A stretch of DNA of 64,000 bases from Achatina immaculata (lineage: Eukaryota > Mollusca > Gastropoda > Stylommatophora > Achatinidae): contig CM019693.1 in the NCBI GenBank assembly GCA_009760885.1, positions 46,444,751 to 46,508,750 on the forward strand, written 5' to 3'. The notes beneath the pieces were generated by a model that was not told where the DNA came from, did not search any database, and saw only the letters and a program-made list of their open reading frames with translations. Positions 21,060 through 31,745 of the stretch are shown piece by piece (the stretch's first letter is position 1; every line of letters begins with the position of its first letter). The position numbers and the translations under genes are program-made.

Positions 21060-21300
21060 TTTTTTCCACTTTTGACATCAGTACTTGTTACTTTCTTTAG
21101 CAACTTTATCCAAGAGATAGTGCAGGTCCTCAGCTATCAGTACTATGTCATCAGCATACCAAAGGTTGTTAATATTGATTCTTCCAACTTTTATACTTGG
21201 TTCTTAATGATTGTTCTTAGAATATTCTTGCCGTACAGAAAAAAAAAAGGTCTAGAGATACATACATCTCTATCACAGTCTTAGAAAAAAGTGAGGAGAA
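21060..21300 (-). pseudogene. RTE-type reverse transcriptase palm fragment
   Basis: The minus strand reads INNLWYADDIVLIAEDLHYL, then LDKVAKESNKY. This is the catalytic YADD motif of an RTE/LINE RT and the following helix. It is bounded on the right by the Tigger element; upstream palm and thumb are missing. Confidence 0.75.
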
Positions 21301-21313
21301 AGGACTTTTTAAA

Positions 21314-22943
21314 TACAGTCAAACCCACTTAATATCACATGTCATCACCTGGATATTGTCACATAGATTTGTATCCATGGCCAACTCTCATAACCACAGA
21401 TCAGTTAATGTCATGGTATTTTTGCACCCGGAAGAACTAAAGACCCTGCTGTGTATCACAGACTGGGGGAGTACAAGCTACAAACATCTCACAAAGCGTT
21501 ACCAGCTTCGCAGTTCATCAAAGAAGGGGCTAGCCATTTGATCACCGAGTAATTGCCGCATCAACCTTTTGAACATGTGGGCATCGAAACTCACGTGGTG
21601 TGAATGAAAAGCTTACCATGGCCCACCCCCCCCCCCCTTTTCATGATTAAAATCTAGCTTTTTTTCAGTCATTTGCTTCTTTATCAAGACGTGGGGGGTG
21701 TTAAATTGGCAGTGTAAGGTGATAGTTAGACTCGAATAGTGTACTGTGAATTGTATATCCAGGAACTTCTCTCTGGTTCCCGTTGTGATAGATAATGACT
21801 AATAAACGCAAATGTGTTGATCTGGATTTGAATAGTAAAATGTATATTCTGAAGCAAGTTGATGAAAAAGTTACAAGAAAGGACATAGCGGATAAATTTG
21901 AAATTGACGTTTCAACAGTATCAAAACTTGTTAAAAACCGAGACAAAATTAAATGAGATTTCCACTTGTCTTTAGTTAGGTCAAACACTAAGCGAAGGTG
22001 TGCGAGTTCCTACATGGATATTGAGTGTGCTCTGCTGAAATGGTTCAAACAGACGTGCTCTGCACAGTTGCCTGTGTGCGTTCCTATGCTGGCAGAAATT
22101 ATACATTTTGCAAAAAATGGATATGCCTGACTGGAAGTGTTCGAACGCCTTTCTTGAGCACTTTAAGAAATGCCACAACATAAAATTTAAGGTCACTTTA
22201 GGAAAGTGGCCCAAGTTAACACCGATGTCGTTAATGATTGGATTTCTTGCTTGCCAAAATTTCTGGATGCATACAACACAGATTACATTTTTTAAAATGG
22301 ATGAAAAAGGCATGTTTTATAAACTGCTACCAAATAGGCTGATGATGGCTTGGTTATCAATGGAAGTATATTCAGTAGAACAGATCGTCACTAGTTGCAG
22401 TAAAAGCAAGGTAGACAGCGATGCCGAGGATAGTGCTGATGACATCAATGAGTCAACAGGCCAGACACCCACCAAAACTGTTTCTTACATTCAGTCTGTA
22501 AGCGCGTTCGAGACTGTGCGCTCATTCATTTATGGTATGCCTGATGTGGCACAGGACGTTTTTAGTGCTCTATCATGTTTAAATGACTTTTTTATTAATA
22601 GACCAGTTATCACTATGCATCACAAAATCACACATTTTTTTTAGTACTGCTGCTGATAGGTCAAATGCTGCTTAATTATAGTGTTTTCTATATTGTAAGA
22701 CAAAGACTTACTGTATTTTGTGATTAATATATTTTGTGATTAGTACATATTGTGTCTGATGATGATAGCTTTGGCTATTAGCTATGTGTTTAATGCAGCA
22801 AATGTGGAACGGATGCGCACGCACACACACACACACTGGCCTAGTTAAAGCCTTTTTAAAGGACTCCTTTTTATATCAACTCCGCTTATTGTCATCACAT
22901 TTTGATGGTCCCGACGATGTGACATTAAAAGGGTTTGACTATA
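21314..22943 (+). mobile_element. Tigger (pogo-type) DNA transposon, internally deleted
   Basis: Terminal inverted repeats start CAGTCAAACCCACTTAATAT at 21316 and end ATTAAAAGGGTTTGACT at 22940, with TA at both borders (21314-21315, 22942-22943). Inside, MTNKRKCVDLDLNSKMYILK, then ITRKDIADKFEIDVSTVSKL-like sequence (21797-21955) is the CENP-B/psq helix-turn-helix. IECALLKWFKQTCSAQLPVC, then WKCSNAFLEHFKKCHNIKFK (22018-22190) is the second DNA-binding domain, across a frameshift. DEKGMFYKLLPNRLM is the first catalytic-Asp region. The rest of the catalytic core is deleted; an acidic tail (KVDSDAEDSADDINESTG) follows. A second copy is at 50736-52019. Confidence 0.88.
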
Positions 22944-23073
22944 ATAAGAAGACAGAATTCGTGGTTATATCCAAGAAAGAAACACCAGAAAAATGTGGCA
23001 TCAAAGTAAAAGGCACAGAATTAAGGTACGTGAATAAATTCAAGTATTTAGGAGCAATAATAACACAAGATAG
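22944..23073 (+). pseudogene. RTE thumb fragment
   Basis: Reads TEFVVISKKETPEKCGIKVK, then VNKFKYLGAIITQDR, the segment following the RT palm in RTE-A/B copies. It begins at the Tigger border and stops at the Penelope terminal repeat, so it may be the severed partner of 23784-24125. Confidence 0.7.
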
Positions 23074-23075
23074 AT

Positions 23076-23640
23076 AAAAGTAAAACTGGTTCTAATAATA
23101 AAAGTAGATAGAGGTATATGGTGCAGTTTTACAAGGTGGCAGGAGTGAGTAAAGTGAGAAAAAAATGAATAGAAAGTATGAGAGTGAGATGAGAATATTA
23201 TAAATGAAAAACATACATCATCCAATATTTCGGCATGAGCCATTTTCAAGGATTACATACACAAATGAGACAAAAAACGTATAACTAAACGAAAAACTTA
23301 TCTTAATGTGGCAGCCTCCAGAAGTAGGAAATACAGAGAAATGCGTGTCCACTAGATGAGACACAGAGACCACGCTGGGCCACACAAAGGACAAGCCAAT
23401 AGAGCCAGTTGTACAGAGTAGGTGGAGAGAGAGAGGAAAACAGGGGGGAAGGGCAGTAGAAATATGATAACCGCTAGAGATGGTGTCTGGAGGTGGGGGT
23501 GGGAGTGGAGAGAACATGAACACCTGCAGAGAGAAAATGTGAAACTGGTGAGTAGGACAAGACCCTATACACCTATAGGTTGCCAGAGAAGAAGAGAAGG
23601 CTGAAATAGGGAGGGGAGTTAGTAGAAAGAAACAAGAAAG
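23076..23640 (-). mobile_element. Second-family Penelope-like terminal repeat
   Basis: On the minus strand this contains CTTGAAAATGGCTCATGCCG AAATATTGG near 23225-23255 and GTATGTTTTTCATTTATAAT, as in 1256-1691. A purine-rich stretch without reading frame continues to about 23640. No RT or GIY-YIG sequence belongs to it here. Confidence 0.6.
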
Positions 23641-23690
23641 TAGAGTATAAATAAAAAATAATAATAAAAAAAAAAGTAGATAACAAATAG

Positions 23691-23783
23691 CTCAAAATCT
23701 ACTGGAAGCATTGGTGATAACAAAGAGCACTCAAAATCTACTGGAAGCATGGGTGATAACAAAGAGCACTCAAAATCTACTGG
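23691..23783. repeat. 39-bp tandem repeat, 2.5 copies
   Basis: Unit CTCAAAATCTACTGGAAGCA plus TGGGTGATAACAAAGAGCA. Confidence 0.93.
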
Positions 23784-24125
23784 ATGTGCCAGAGATGTGG
23801 TACATAAGAAGAATAATGAGAATACCAGGGACAGCCAAGATAACAAAGAAGTTCTAAGTGAGACTGGGCAAAAAAGAGAAATTATGGCAAAATTCAGAAC
23901 ATGACAGTCCAGGTTCATAGGACATGTTTTAAGAAGAGGCAAACTGGAGCACTTAATAAAAGCTGGAAAACTGGAAAGAAAAGGTGACAGAAGAAGACAA
24001 AGAAACAAGATAATTGACAGACTAAAAGAGTGACACAAAGCACAGTCCAAAACACAGCTTATAGAAAGAGCAAAGGATAGATGGTTGTGGAAATCAATGA
24101 TGACCAATGCCTGATTGGCGTGGAC
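23784..24125 (+). pseudogene. RTE C-terminal fragment
   Basis: Reads PEMWYIRRIMRIPGTAKITK, then SRFIGHVLRRGKLEHLIKAG, RKGDRRRQRNKIIDRL and RAKDRWLWKSMMTNA in adjacent frames. This is the RTE-A/B C-terminal region. It ends at 24125 against an RTE in the opposite orientation. Confidence 0.75.
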
Positions 24126-24313
24126 CAGTGAGAGAGATCACATTCCTTGTTTTATTGGTTGATATTTCCAGTTTTATTTTCCACCTGAATCATTACTTTC
24201 TGCTCCCAATATAAATGTTTTACAATCCTCATGTTTTTGCCGTCTGTATTTGTTTAGAAGCATTTTAATCATCTCATTATATTTCACCTTGTCAAATGCC
24301 TTGGTGTAATTAG

Positions 24314-25715
24314 TCTTCTTCTTCTTCTTCATCGTTCACTTCTACCACTAAGACTGCCCTGTGATCCTACTGAATTTATGCCTGTGGTCCTTGTTAAGTC
24401 CCGTGGTCCCCCATAGGACCACAGGAGGTTCAGAGTATCTCAGGGCTTGAGCCTGAAATTCTTGGTGGGTCTCAGAAGCGGGATTGCGTGACACCGTGGT
24501 TTTCATTGCAACAGTTCAGTCTAGAGTTGGACTTTCTCACCGGAAGACCTTGACGTGTTTAGAATATCAGCATATCCCCAGGTGAGAGGTGGTAGCCCAC
24601 CCAGGCTAGAGTTGGACTTTCTCACCGGAAAACCTCAGCGTGTTTAGGATATGCATACATCCCCGCCGGGTGAGAGGTGGTTGCCCATCTAGACTGCCCT
24701 GGTCCAGTGTCTCCGACTTCAGCATTTTGTGGTCATGGCCGCTACCCTTCCTAGTTGTGACCAGGATGGAGCTTTTTTGAGGAGGACGAATCCTCACCAC
24801 TAGTGACTTCCACCCCTGTGTTGAGCCGGTTTAGGCATATTATCCCAGTATGGGCGTGTTTGGGACGTGACCGACCTCTAAGGCAGAGGTACCGTGACAT
24901 GCGTAGCCTTCAAGTTTCAACCCTGGTATGAGCCGGTTTAGGCAAAATTCACCAGTATGGGTGTTTATCAGGCGTTACTGACCTCTAGAGCGGAGGTGGT
25001 ATAACATGGCTGGCCATCAAGTTTCACCTCTGGTGTGTGCTGGTTTAGGCATATTTCACCAGTGTAGGTGTATTTTGGATGTTGCCGGCCTCTAGAGCAG
25101 AGGCGCCATGGTATGTGTAGCTCTCGCAACGATGCTACTGGACATACTGATTAAATTTCACTTTATCTTTTCCTTCACCTTTTCACATCGGCACCACACA
25201 GCAACCTTTATTTCTTTTCCGCATTTTCTTCCTTGACCGGGAGGAGCTTCACTCCACACTCGGCATTCGAAGAGTCTCGCCAGCAGTGTCTTAACCTCTG
25301 GGTTAAGCCGGTTCATGCATTTCACCCGATATGACTGCACTCAGGACATGGCAGACCTCCAGACCAGAGGTGCCGTGATTTGACTGTTTGCTTCGCCTTA
25401 TCCTTTCTACCACTTTTTCCGCAGTGGTGCTGCACGGCAACCCCATCTGCACCTTTCTTCATTGGCCAGGAGGAGCACCGCTCCACGCACGGCAGCTGAA
25501 GAATCTCGCCAGCAGCGGTAGATGAGCTACCAAACGTGCCACTCATCTACTCTAAATGTCTGGTTTTCAGGCGCTAGATGTTCGCCTTCGCCCCTTCTCC
25601 TGTCAGTTTAAACAGTTCTGCCACTAGAAGGCCAGGAGCTGGACTTGACTGCCAGAGGCTGTTTGAGACGCGCGCTGTTGGAATGGAGATCGAATTCTCC
25701 ACCCCACCTCCAGCA
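24314..25715 (-). mobile_element. GC-rich GAA-tailed non-coding element (longer copy)
   Basis: On the minus strand it ends in (GAA)5 at 24314-24330. It contains sub-repeats of about 110-120 bp around AAACCGG and GAGAAAGTCCAAC (TCTCACCGG in + orientation at 24535, 24619 and elsewhere). The 5' part (25715-25500) includes GGTGGAGAATTCGATCTCCA and AACATCTAGCGCCTGAAAAC and reads like a LINE 5' UTR. No long ORF. The copy at 39117-40396 starts inside this one, so it is 5'-truncated relative to it. Composition is clearly more GC-rich than the surroundings. Confidence 0.8.
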
Positions 25716-25724
25716 AAAGCAGAA

Positions 25725-26890
25725 TGTATAAAATAGGAAAAAGGAGCAGCTTTATTACTTAAAGATTACAAAGTTGTGACGTTTCGGCGTGAGCCTTAAT
25801 CATACAAAAACATACAGGATGAAGAAATAGAGAGAGGAGATAAAGTATAGATTCAATTGAATACTATTAAAAAAAAAAAAAATTTTTTTTTAAAAGAGTA
25901 CTTAGCTGTAAATTGCAAGGTGTGGCTTGTCCGGCGGTGTGTGTCAGGAGTGGATCTAGTGGGATGTGGAGACTGTTTAAATAGAGACCTGTGACATGTG
26001 GTCAGTGGGTTGTAACTGGGGGTGGTGGATGGGGAACCGGGGAGGGGAGAGAGAGTGACGCAATACCGACCTAGCTAGGAGAAATTGAAACAGATGATTG
26101 GGGAAGAGGGGTTGCAGAGAAAATAGCGGGGTTGCAGAGTGATGCTGTGAGGAAGTTTGAAAAGTAAGCCTTAAGGACATCCTCGTCCACAGCCACTTGA
26201 AGCAGAGCCTTACATATGTTGGCACCAGAAAATGTAACTGCCCCCGCTGCGTTACCTGCCCTGTAGTTTGGGAAACAAAAACAATCACCTTTCCCAAAAC
26301 TATCCTCACTCTTCATGAGGGATTCACATGCGAGTCCCGAAATGTGATATATGTCATCGTTTGCAAAAGATGCAGGATAACATTTATTGGTGAGACTGGC
26401 CTCAGATTAGGGGACCGCATGCAGAAACATCTGTACGACATCGCCCAGCATGCTTCGAAACCAGTCCCAAATCATTTCAATGGCCCCAACCGCAGAGGCA
26501 AATCTGATTTTCTGGTAACAGCCATTAAACAATGTCACGCAGATGACACAAGCCGCCTGGCACTTGAGAACTGCTGCATTCAAAATTATGGGACGCTGGA
26601 GCCACATGGGTTAAACTTGCTGTTTAGTTACACATAACATAATCTTCTTCAATCATTATAGTACCTCTCCACTAAATCCACTATCTCCTCTCTCTATTTC
26701 TTCGTCCTGTATGTTTTTGTATGATTAAGGCTCACGCCGAAACGTCACAACTTTGTAATCGTTAAGTAATAAAGCTGCTCCTACTTTTTTCCTATTTTAT
26801 ACATTCTGATATCACAGCTTTACTGCAGTGCTTCGTGTATAGTTGTATACTTATACACTAATTATTCCAGCAATAGCAGTCCTTAGAACC
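25725..26890 (+). mobile_element. Penelope-like element copy with inverted terminal repeat
   Basis: The left part (25725-26168) is a terminal repeat in minus orientation. From 26169 the sequence turns to plus: HSHLKQSLTYVGTRKC, then CNCPRCVTCP, VIYVIVCKRCRITFIGETGL and RLGDRMQKHLYDIAQHA, which is the linker and complete GIY-YIG domain. It continues in frame to LEPHGLNLLFSYT (26637), then a short plus-oriented terminal repeat to about 26810. The RT is absent. Both terminal repeats carry GGCTCACGCCGAAACGTC (25781-25805 minus, 26720-26743 plus). It lies at the 5' edge of the GC-rich GAA-tailed element and within the same 11-bp target duplication. Confidence 0.85.
26720..26743 (+). ncRNA. Hammerhead-like core in Penelope terminal repeat (degenerate or inactive?)
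   Basis: ATGATTAAGGCTCACGCCGA followed by AAC resembles the hammerhead core CUGAUGA-stem II-GAAA, with A for C3 and U for G8, and stem II GGC/GCC with a UCAC loop. Penelope terminal repeats are known to carry hammerhead motifs. Four other copies: 4151-4176 (-), 25781-25805 (-), 45058-45081 (-), 45579-45600 (+). I could not place a convincing stem I and cleavage site, so catalytic activity is doubtful. Confidence 0.35.
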
Positions 26891-28600
26891 GGTGTAATTA
26901 GTGAAGGGGTAGAGATTTTTTTGTACTTTTAAAACTCTTTCTGTTAATGTTTTCAAGGCACAAAATGGCAGCATTATGTGTTAGCTTTCCTTCAGCAAAT
27001 CTGAACTGTTCATCTGCTATTTCCATTTTTATCTTGTTCTTGTCATAATAATTCTCACAAGTAGCTTTGCTGTGTGACATGAGAGGGTGATAGTCCTGTG
27101 GTCCTCACATTCCTTTGCACCTGGTTTCTGTAGTGGTGCTATAAATGTGAATTTAAGTGGGTCACTAGGTATATAACCACTTAGGTAAATGTCATAGAGT
27201 AACTTGGTTATTATTTTTTTTTCCCATCTCCTGTAGCATATCATTTCTTCTGTTTTTATTTTCCTTTCTTCATGTTTATGATGGTATCTGTGATTTCATC
27301 TTCAAGTATTGGCAGGCCCAGTCGCTTTTCCTTTCTTCGTGTGTTTGATGACATCTGTGATTTCATCTTCAAGTATTTGTGGCCCATCACAGTTTCCATC
27401 ATTTCTCCTCCATGTAGCTCATTATGTATTCTGTCCATCTGTCAGTGTCTTCTTTTCCTTTTAACATTCTACCTTTTGGTTTCAGGCATTCTGTGCTATA
27501 TTTTATCTTCCTGCGTGTGAATTCACTAATTGTTTGTGCATGTTTTTGCTGTCTGTATTATGGGAGTCCGCTATTTGTCTGCACTGTTCTTTTAACTACA
27601 TTTCCTTTGCTTCTCTGCATTTGCATTTTATTTCTTTATTTATCCTGCTGTAATTTTCTTGGTTATTTTTACTACTCCTTATTTTGTCCATCAGTCCCAG
27701 GATGCCATCTGTCATCCATTTATGCTTGGTTGCTTCTTTCATCTCCCTAACCATTTGATGGATAGAATCTCTTAACATTGCCCATTGTTCATCTATACTA
27801 TTTATCTTTGCTATTGCATTGCATCTATTTTTTAAAATAACTCTGTATTGTTCTCGCAGTTTTTAAGGAGCTCTACATTCAGTTTGATGTTTCTCACTTT
27901 TCTGCATGCTTTCTTTAGCTTTATTCCAATTTTCCCACGGAGTAGCTCCTGGCATGGCTTTTGTTGTCAGTAATGCATTCTAGAATTGTTTGTTGATTAA
28001 TACATAGTCTATCTGGTTAAAAGTCTTTTTGTCTGGGCAGCACCACGTTGCCAGTCTTCGAGGATGTTGTTTAAACCAGGTGTTTCCTACAATCATGCTA
28101 TGTATTTTTTGCCCATTCAGTTAATTTACTTCCTCTGTCGTTCCTCTCTCCCAGTCCATAATCACCAGCAATGTCTGAAGTTCTTCCTTTACCAACTTTG
28201 GCATTAAAATCTCCCATGACTATAGTAACTTTTTGTGACTTTGTGTGTTTTAGGGCTGTCTCTATGTTATTATAAAATAGCTGTACATCTTCTTCAGAAC
28301 TATCAGCTGTTGGAGCATACGCTTGTATAATATTTATGTTTATTGGTTGTCCTTTTGGTTGGGCTAGTAAGACACAGTTTGAGATGTTCATATATCCCAG
28401 AACTGTTCTTGCTGCTTGCTCATCAAATATTATTCCTACTCCTCTTTCATTTTTGTCATCCTTACTACCTTTTTATATTGTGAGCTGCTCTTCTGGACGA
28501 GGCTGTTTCAGAGGAACATCCATTAACTTTGTTACTAAACATAATTGTTCTTGGGTTTTCCATTGCCTGTGAGATTCCTGGCCTTTAAGAAATTTGCTGT

Positions 28601-28880
28601 GTATTACAATTTTAGATAAGAATCTGACAAATATCGGCTTGTGCCCAAATGCTTTGTTTACTAATTTTCAGGGTTCATTGCACCCGCATCCTCTACTAAA
28701 TGCGTTTAGATGCTATTTTAAAAAAATTTTAATGGATTAATCACAAGAGTTAACCGATACAGCAGCCATAATTAGAATGAAACAGTGAGTTTAACAAACT
28801 CAGCCTTTTGTATCAGGTTTGATTGGAATCAGATAGTGAGTTTAACATCATTATACTCAGTCTGACATTATAAAGAATGA
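28601..28880. other. Intron sequence, nothing recognised
   Basis: AT-rich spacer between the RTE and LINE-G. Confidence 0.5.
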
Positions 28881-29600
28881 ACAAACATACTAATTTTCAA
28901 AGGGTTAAGAATTGGGCACGCAAGCCCATATAACATTCTGCCCTTCATCATATAGCTTTCACTCAGTCACAGTCATTCAGTATTTGTTAATGAGCATAAT
29001 AATCATGAAGACACAATTAGATGATTACATAAATAAATAATAAACTTATCTCTTGTCCATATACTCTACCCTCTGATTTATGCAACAACATGAAATAATC
29101 TTGCATTCTTACATTCATTCAAAACTAACAAATTTATAGAAAAGCAGTATAAAAAAATTACAACAATCAGTCCATACTTTAAAGACTATGCTTAGGGAGG
29201 CATATAGTCTGTATCAATCAGATGTTGACAAAGTTTGAAGTTATAAGAACAAATATTACTTATAAGTTTTAAATGAGTTGGTAGGGCATTCCAAAAGTGG
29301 GCAGCTGAGTAAGAGAAGCTTTTTTTAAACATGTCAAGCCTTGGTTTTGAGAGAATACAATTTGCTTAAAGTGTTGACTGTGTTTTTGGTTAATTTTAGC
29401 AACAATCACAGGGTGGAGCATTGTGTGATAGAATTTTATTAATTAACTTGGCCTTGTTGAAAAGAAATCTCTTCTTGAGGGGTAGAATATTGAGATGTTT
29501 GTTCTTATTTGTAATATGTGCTGCATGTTTGTCACCTATAAATTTTACTGCTCATTTTTGAAGAGGTAATAGTGGGTAAACAGATTTATTCTAGTAGTAA
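28881..29600 (-). mobile_element. LINE-G (CR1/L2-group-like) 3' part, most complete UTR
   Basis: The 3' end at the left (TTTTCAAAGGGTTAAGAATT) leads through the UTR to the coding end near 29200-29330, which translates as the WNxLPTHLKL type seen at 9713-10003. Further upstream coding remnants reach about 29600 (NLYPLLPLQK-type, before CAGATTTATTC). Used as the reference for the insertions in other copies. Confidence 0.75.
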
Positions 29601-29742
29601 TAGTAGTAGCAGTCTGCTATTATAAATTAATAGTAACACACAGGCAATCAGCCTGCCTTCATCGTGATCATAATGATTACCTGCCAAGCCAACAGAAATG
29701 TGAGAAAAGTGCAGAAAAACATTGACATGCATTTTTTTTCCC

Positions 29743-29990
29743 TCGGGGTGTCTGAGTGGTGGAGTGGTTAGTGCACTGGTCTCTCATGGAGAAGTTCGGG
29801 GGTTCAGATCCGGCCGAAGGTGCCCCAGTCACTCACCTGTATAAATGGGTACCCGACTTCTGGAGTTGGGGAAGGAAAGGTGGCCAGGCGTGATACTGTC
29901 CATATCACCCTCTAATGTGCTGACAGGTCAAGAAAAATATGGGCACTACACCATATCCCTATGTGCCTCTGAGGCCTTTACCCTTTACGT
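29743..29990 (+). mobile_element. tRNA-derived SINE
   Basis: A tRNA-like head CTCGGGGTGTCTGAGTGGTG has a box A-like TGTCTGAGTGG (29750-29760). About 50 bp on, a box B-like GGTTCAGATCC follows. Then comes a conserved-looking body, ATAAATGGGTACCCGACTTC and GGAGTTGGGGAAGGAAAGGT. Tail and target duplication are not clear. It is not a tRNA gene: arms do not fold and there is no anticodon loop of normal form. Confidence 0.7.
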
Positions 29991-30495
29991 ATCATGTGCT
30001 GATTCTTCCTCTTCACACATGGTGATAGTTTTAAGCAATATCCTCCCTTTATGTGTTTTTATGGAGTTCTCTGCAATCTCCTTGTATGTGATTTCTTTGA
30101 CATTTCTTGTGTTGATTTTGTTTGTCTAGGGACTTTTTCAACAATATTTTTGTGAACTTTCTTCACTCTTGAACATTCATCTGCAGTACTCTGGTTCCAC
30201 AGTAGTTTGTTGAAATGTGGTAAAATTTGTTCTTTCTGGGGCTAATCAGACATAGCTGGGTTATGTGACAAAATTTATTCTTTTTGTGAGTAATCAGTAG
30301 TAGTAGTTTGAGATATGATGAAGATTTTTTTGTGATTCATTAGTTAAATGATACAATTTGTAAATATTGAGTAAAAGCAGATACTAAGACAGTAATGTTA
30401 CTATACATATGAGTATAACTGGTGGTCTGTTAAACTGTCTAAAAGTTAACTTATCTCACAAAAGTAAGAATATATTGTTTTGCTCCCCAAAACAG
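29991..30495. other. Intron sequence, nothing recognised
   Basis: Ordinary AT-rich sequence ending in the acceptor CCCCAAAACAG. Confidence 0.5.
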
Positions 30496-30612
30496 GTATA
30501 GAAAGTTCTGTGATCTATCCTCAAGGCATGTCCTGCACAATGCCAGAGGAGTATCAGGTAGCCATGATGAGATCTATTCCTGGTTTGGAGAACTGCCAGC
30601 TCATAAGACCAG
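30496..30612 (+). CDS. MTO1: MTO1 internal exon 4 of 8
   Basis: Reads IESSVIYPQGMSCTMPEEYQ, then VAMMRSIPGLENCQLIRP after a shared Gly codon. The Y-P-[NQ]-G-[LMI]-S-x-x-[LM]-P pattern and the I-x-G-[LM]-E helix are conserved in GidA/MTO1. Begins in phase 1 (GT) and ends in phase 1 (G). Acceptor AAAACAG, donor CCAG|GTCAGT. Confidence 0.95.
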
Positions 30613-31082
30613 GTCAGTGATGTCTGTAAGCTAAAATATTCTGAATTATTTGTTGATTCATAAAACCAGGTCATTCACCTGTATAAAGTAAACTCAAAGT
30701 TTGTGAATATGGCTCATTCATCACATTTTCTCGATTGATTCAAATACTGAAGGAGCTTTTACATGTAAAAGAGAAATTCATTACTTACAATCAGCAGCTT
30801 TTTTTTCTGCGACTTTACATCTGACATCTGTCCACTTCTGGGTCATCTACTGTCCACATCTTTACAGCACATCAGCCTGGAATGTTTTAACAAATAACCT
30901 ATTATTCTCAGATATTTGAAATGGTTGGGGAAGTTTGAATCAAATCATTGGGTTTTTTTATTTATTTACTTTTTTATTTTGTTTATTTGTTTAGTTTTGT
31001 TTTCAGTAAATCTTTAGTTTCAACTACAAATACAGTTTTTAAAAAAATGTTATCTGGCAACTCCATGTCCAAACTTTATTTC
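30613..31082. other. Intron sequence, nothing recognised
   Basis: T-rich tract near 30950-31010; no element found. Confidence 0.5.
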
Positions 31083-31745
31083 TTGAGCTGACAGATTTCT
31101 CACAAGAACTGGTGAGATCATATTACTTGTAGAAACAGTTTCACATAAAAATGATCAAATGGTCCATACACCTTCTCTTTCGAGATAGCACAGAAAACAT
31201 TCACCTTAGCTGAATCTCGCACATGTTCTGTGACTACACTGGGATTTTCAGTACCCCAGATGAACATATTGAGATTCGCCTTTTCAGACAGATGGAAACT
31301 AGCTTCATCACGAGTCTGCGAAGCCATCAATTTCAAAACTCTCTTGCATTTCAATGCAGAAATTCAGATGCACATCTTTGACACTGAGATACTGATGCAG
31401 CTGAAGCTTATAAGGCTTACACTTTAATCTCTTACGAAGAATTTGCCATACTGTTGATTGCAAAACTCCTAGCTGTAAATTTACATGTGTGGTGGACTTG
31501 CAGGGGCTTCGCTGATAAGCTTCTCTAGCGCAATTCACAGTTTCTTCTCTTGGTCCGGAACGCCCCTACCAAAGACCTATGCACAGACAGCCTTCACTCC
31601 AGAATTTCACATAGCACTTCTTGCTACATTTGAAAACAGGTGTTGCCTTCTGGGATTCTGTTAGAAATCGTCGCTGCATACTCACAACAGATGAGGTTCT
31701 TGCATTATTCCAAAACAAAAAGACTGCTTACGTTTACTGAACACC
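31083..31745 (-). pseudogene. Tc1/mariner-superfamily transposase, N-terminal half
   Basis: On the minus strand: a first helix-turn-helix remnant (VVSMQRRFLTESQKATPVFK), then PREETVNCAREAYQRSPCKS, GVLQSTVWQILRKRLKCKPY, KLQLHQYLSVKDVHLNFCIE and MQESFEIDGFADS. A frameshift follows, then RDEASFHLSEKANLNMFIWG, TENPSVVTEHVRDSAKVNVF and CAISKEKVYGPF. The first catalytic Asp sits in the R-D-E-A-S-F-H-L-S block. The second Asp and the third acidic residue are missing because the sequence ends at about 31083. No terminal repeats seen. Confidence 0.82.

Larger units (their letters stand above)
24126..28600 (-). pseudogene. RTE-type retrotransposon with endonuclease domain, split by a 2.6-kb insertion
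   Basis: From the right on the minus strand: ERGVGIIFDEQAARTVLGYM, then QPININIIQAYAPTADSSEE and VTIVMGDFNAKVGKG (28570-28098). The last two are apurinic-type endonuclease motifs, with the GDFN catalytic block. Next come HKWMTDGILGLMDKIR (linker), LYDIYLSGYIPSDPLKFTFI, APLQKPGAKECEDHRTITLS (RT fingers) and EIADEQFRFAEGK (RT). The reading resumes left of the insert with YTKAFDKVKYNEMIKMLLN (24308-24240). The catalytic palm (YADD) and C-terminus are missing. Target duplication GGTGTAATTAG at 24303-24313 and 26891-26901 brackets the insertion. Confidence 0.8.

Noticed and set aside
29743..29820. tRNA gene
   Set aside because: Internal promoter-like boxes are present but the cloverleaf does not form and a SINE body follows.
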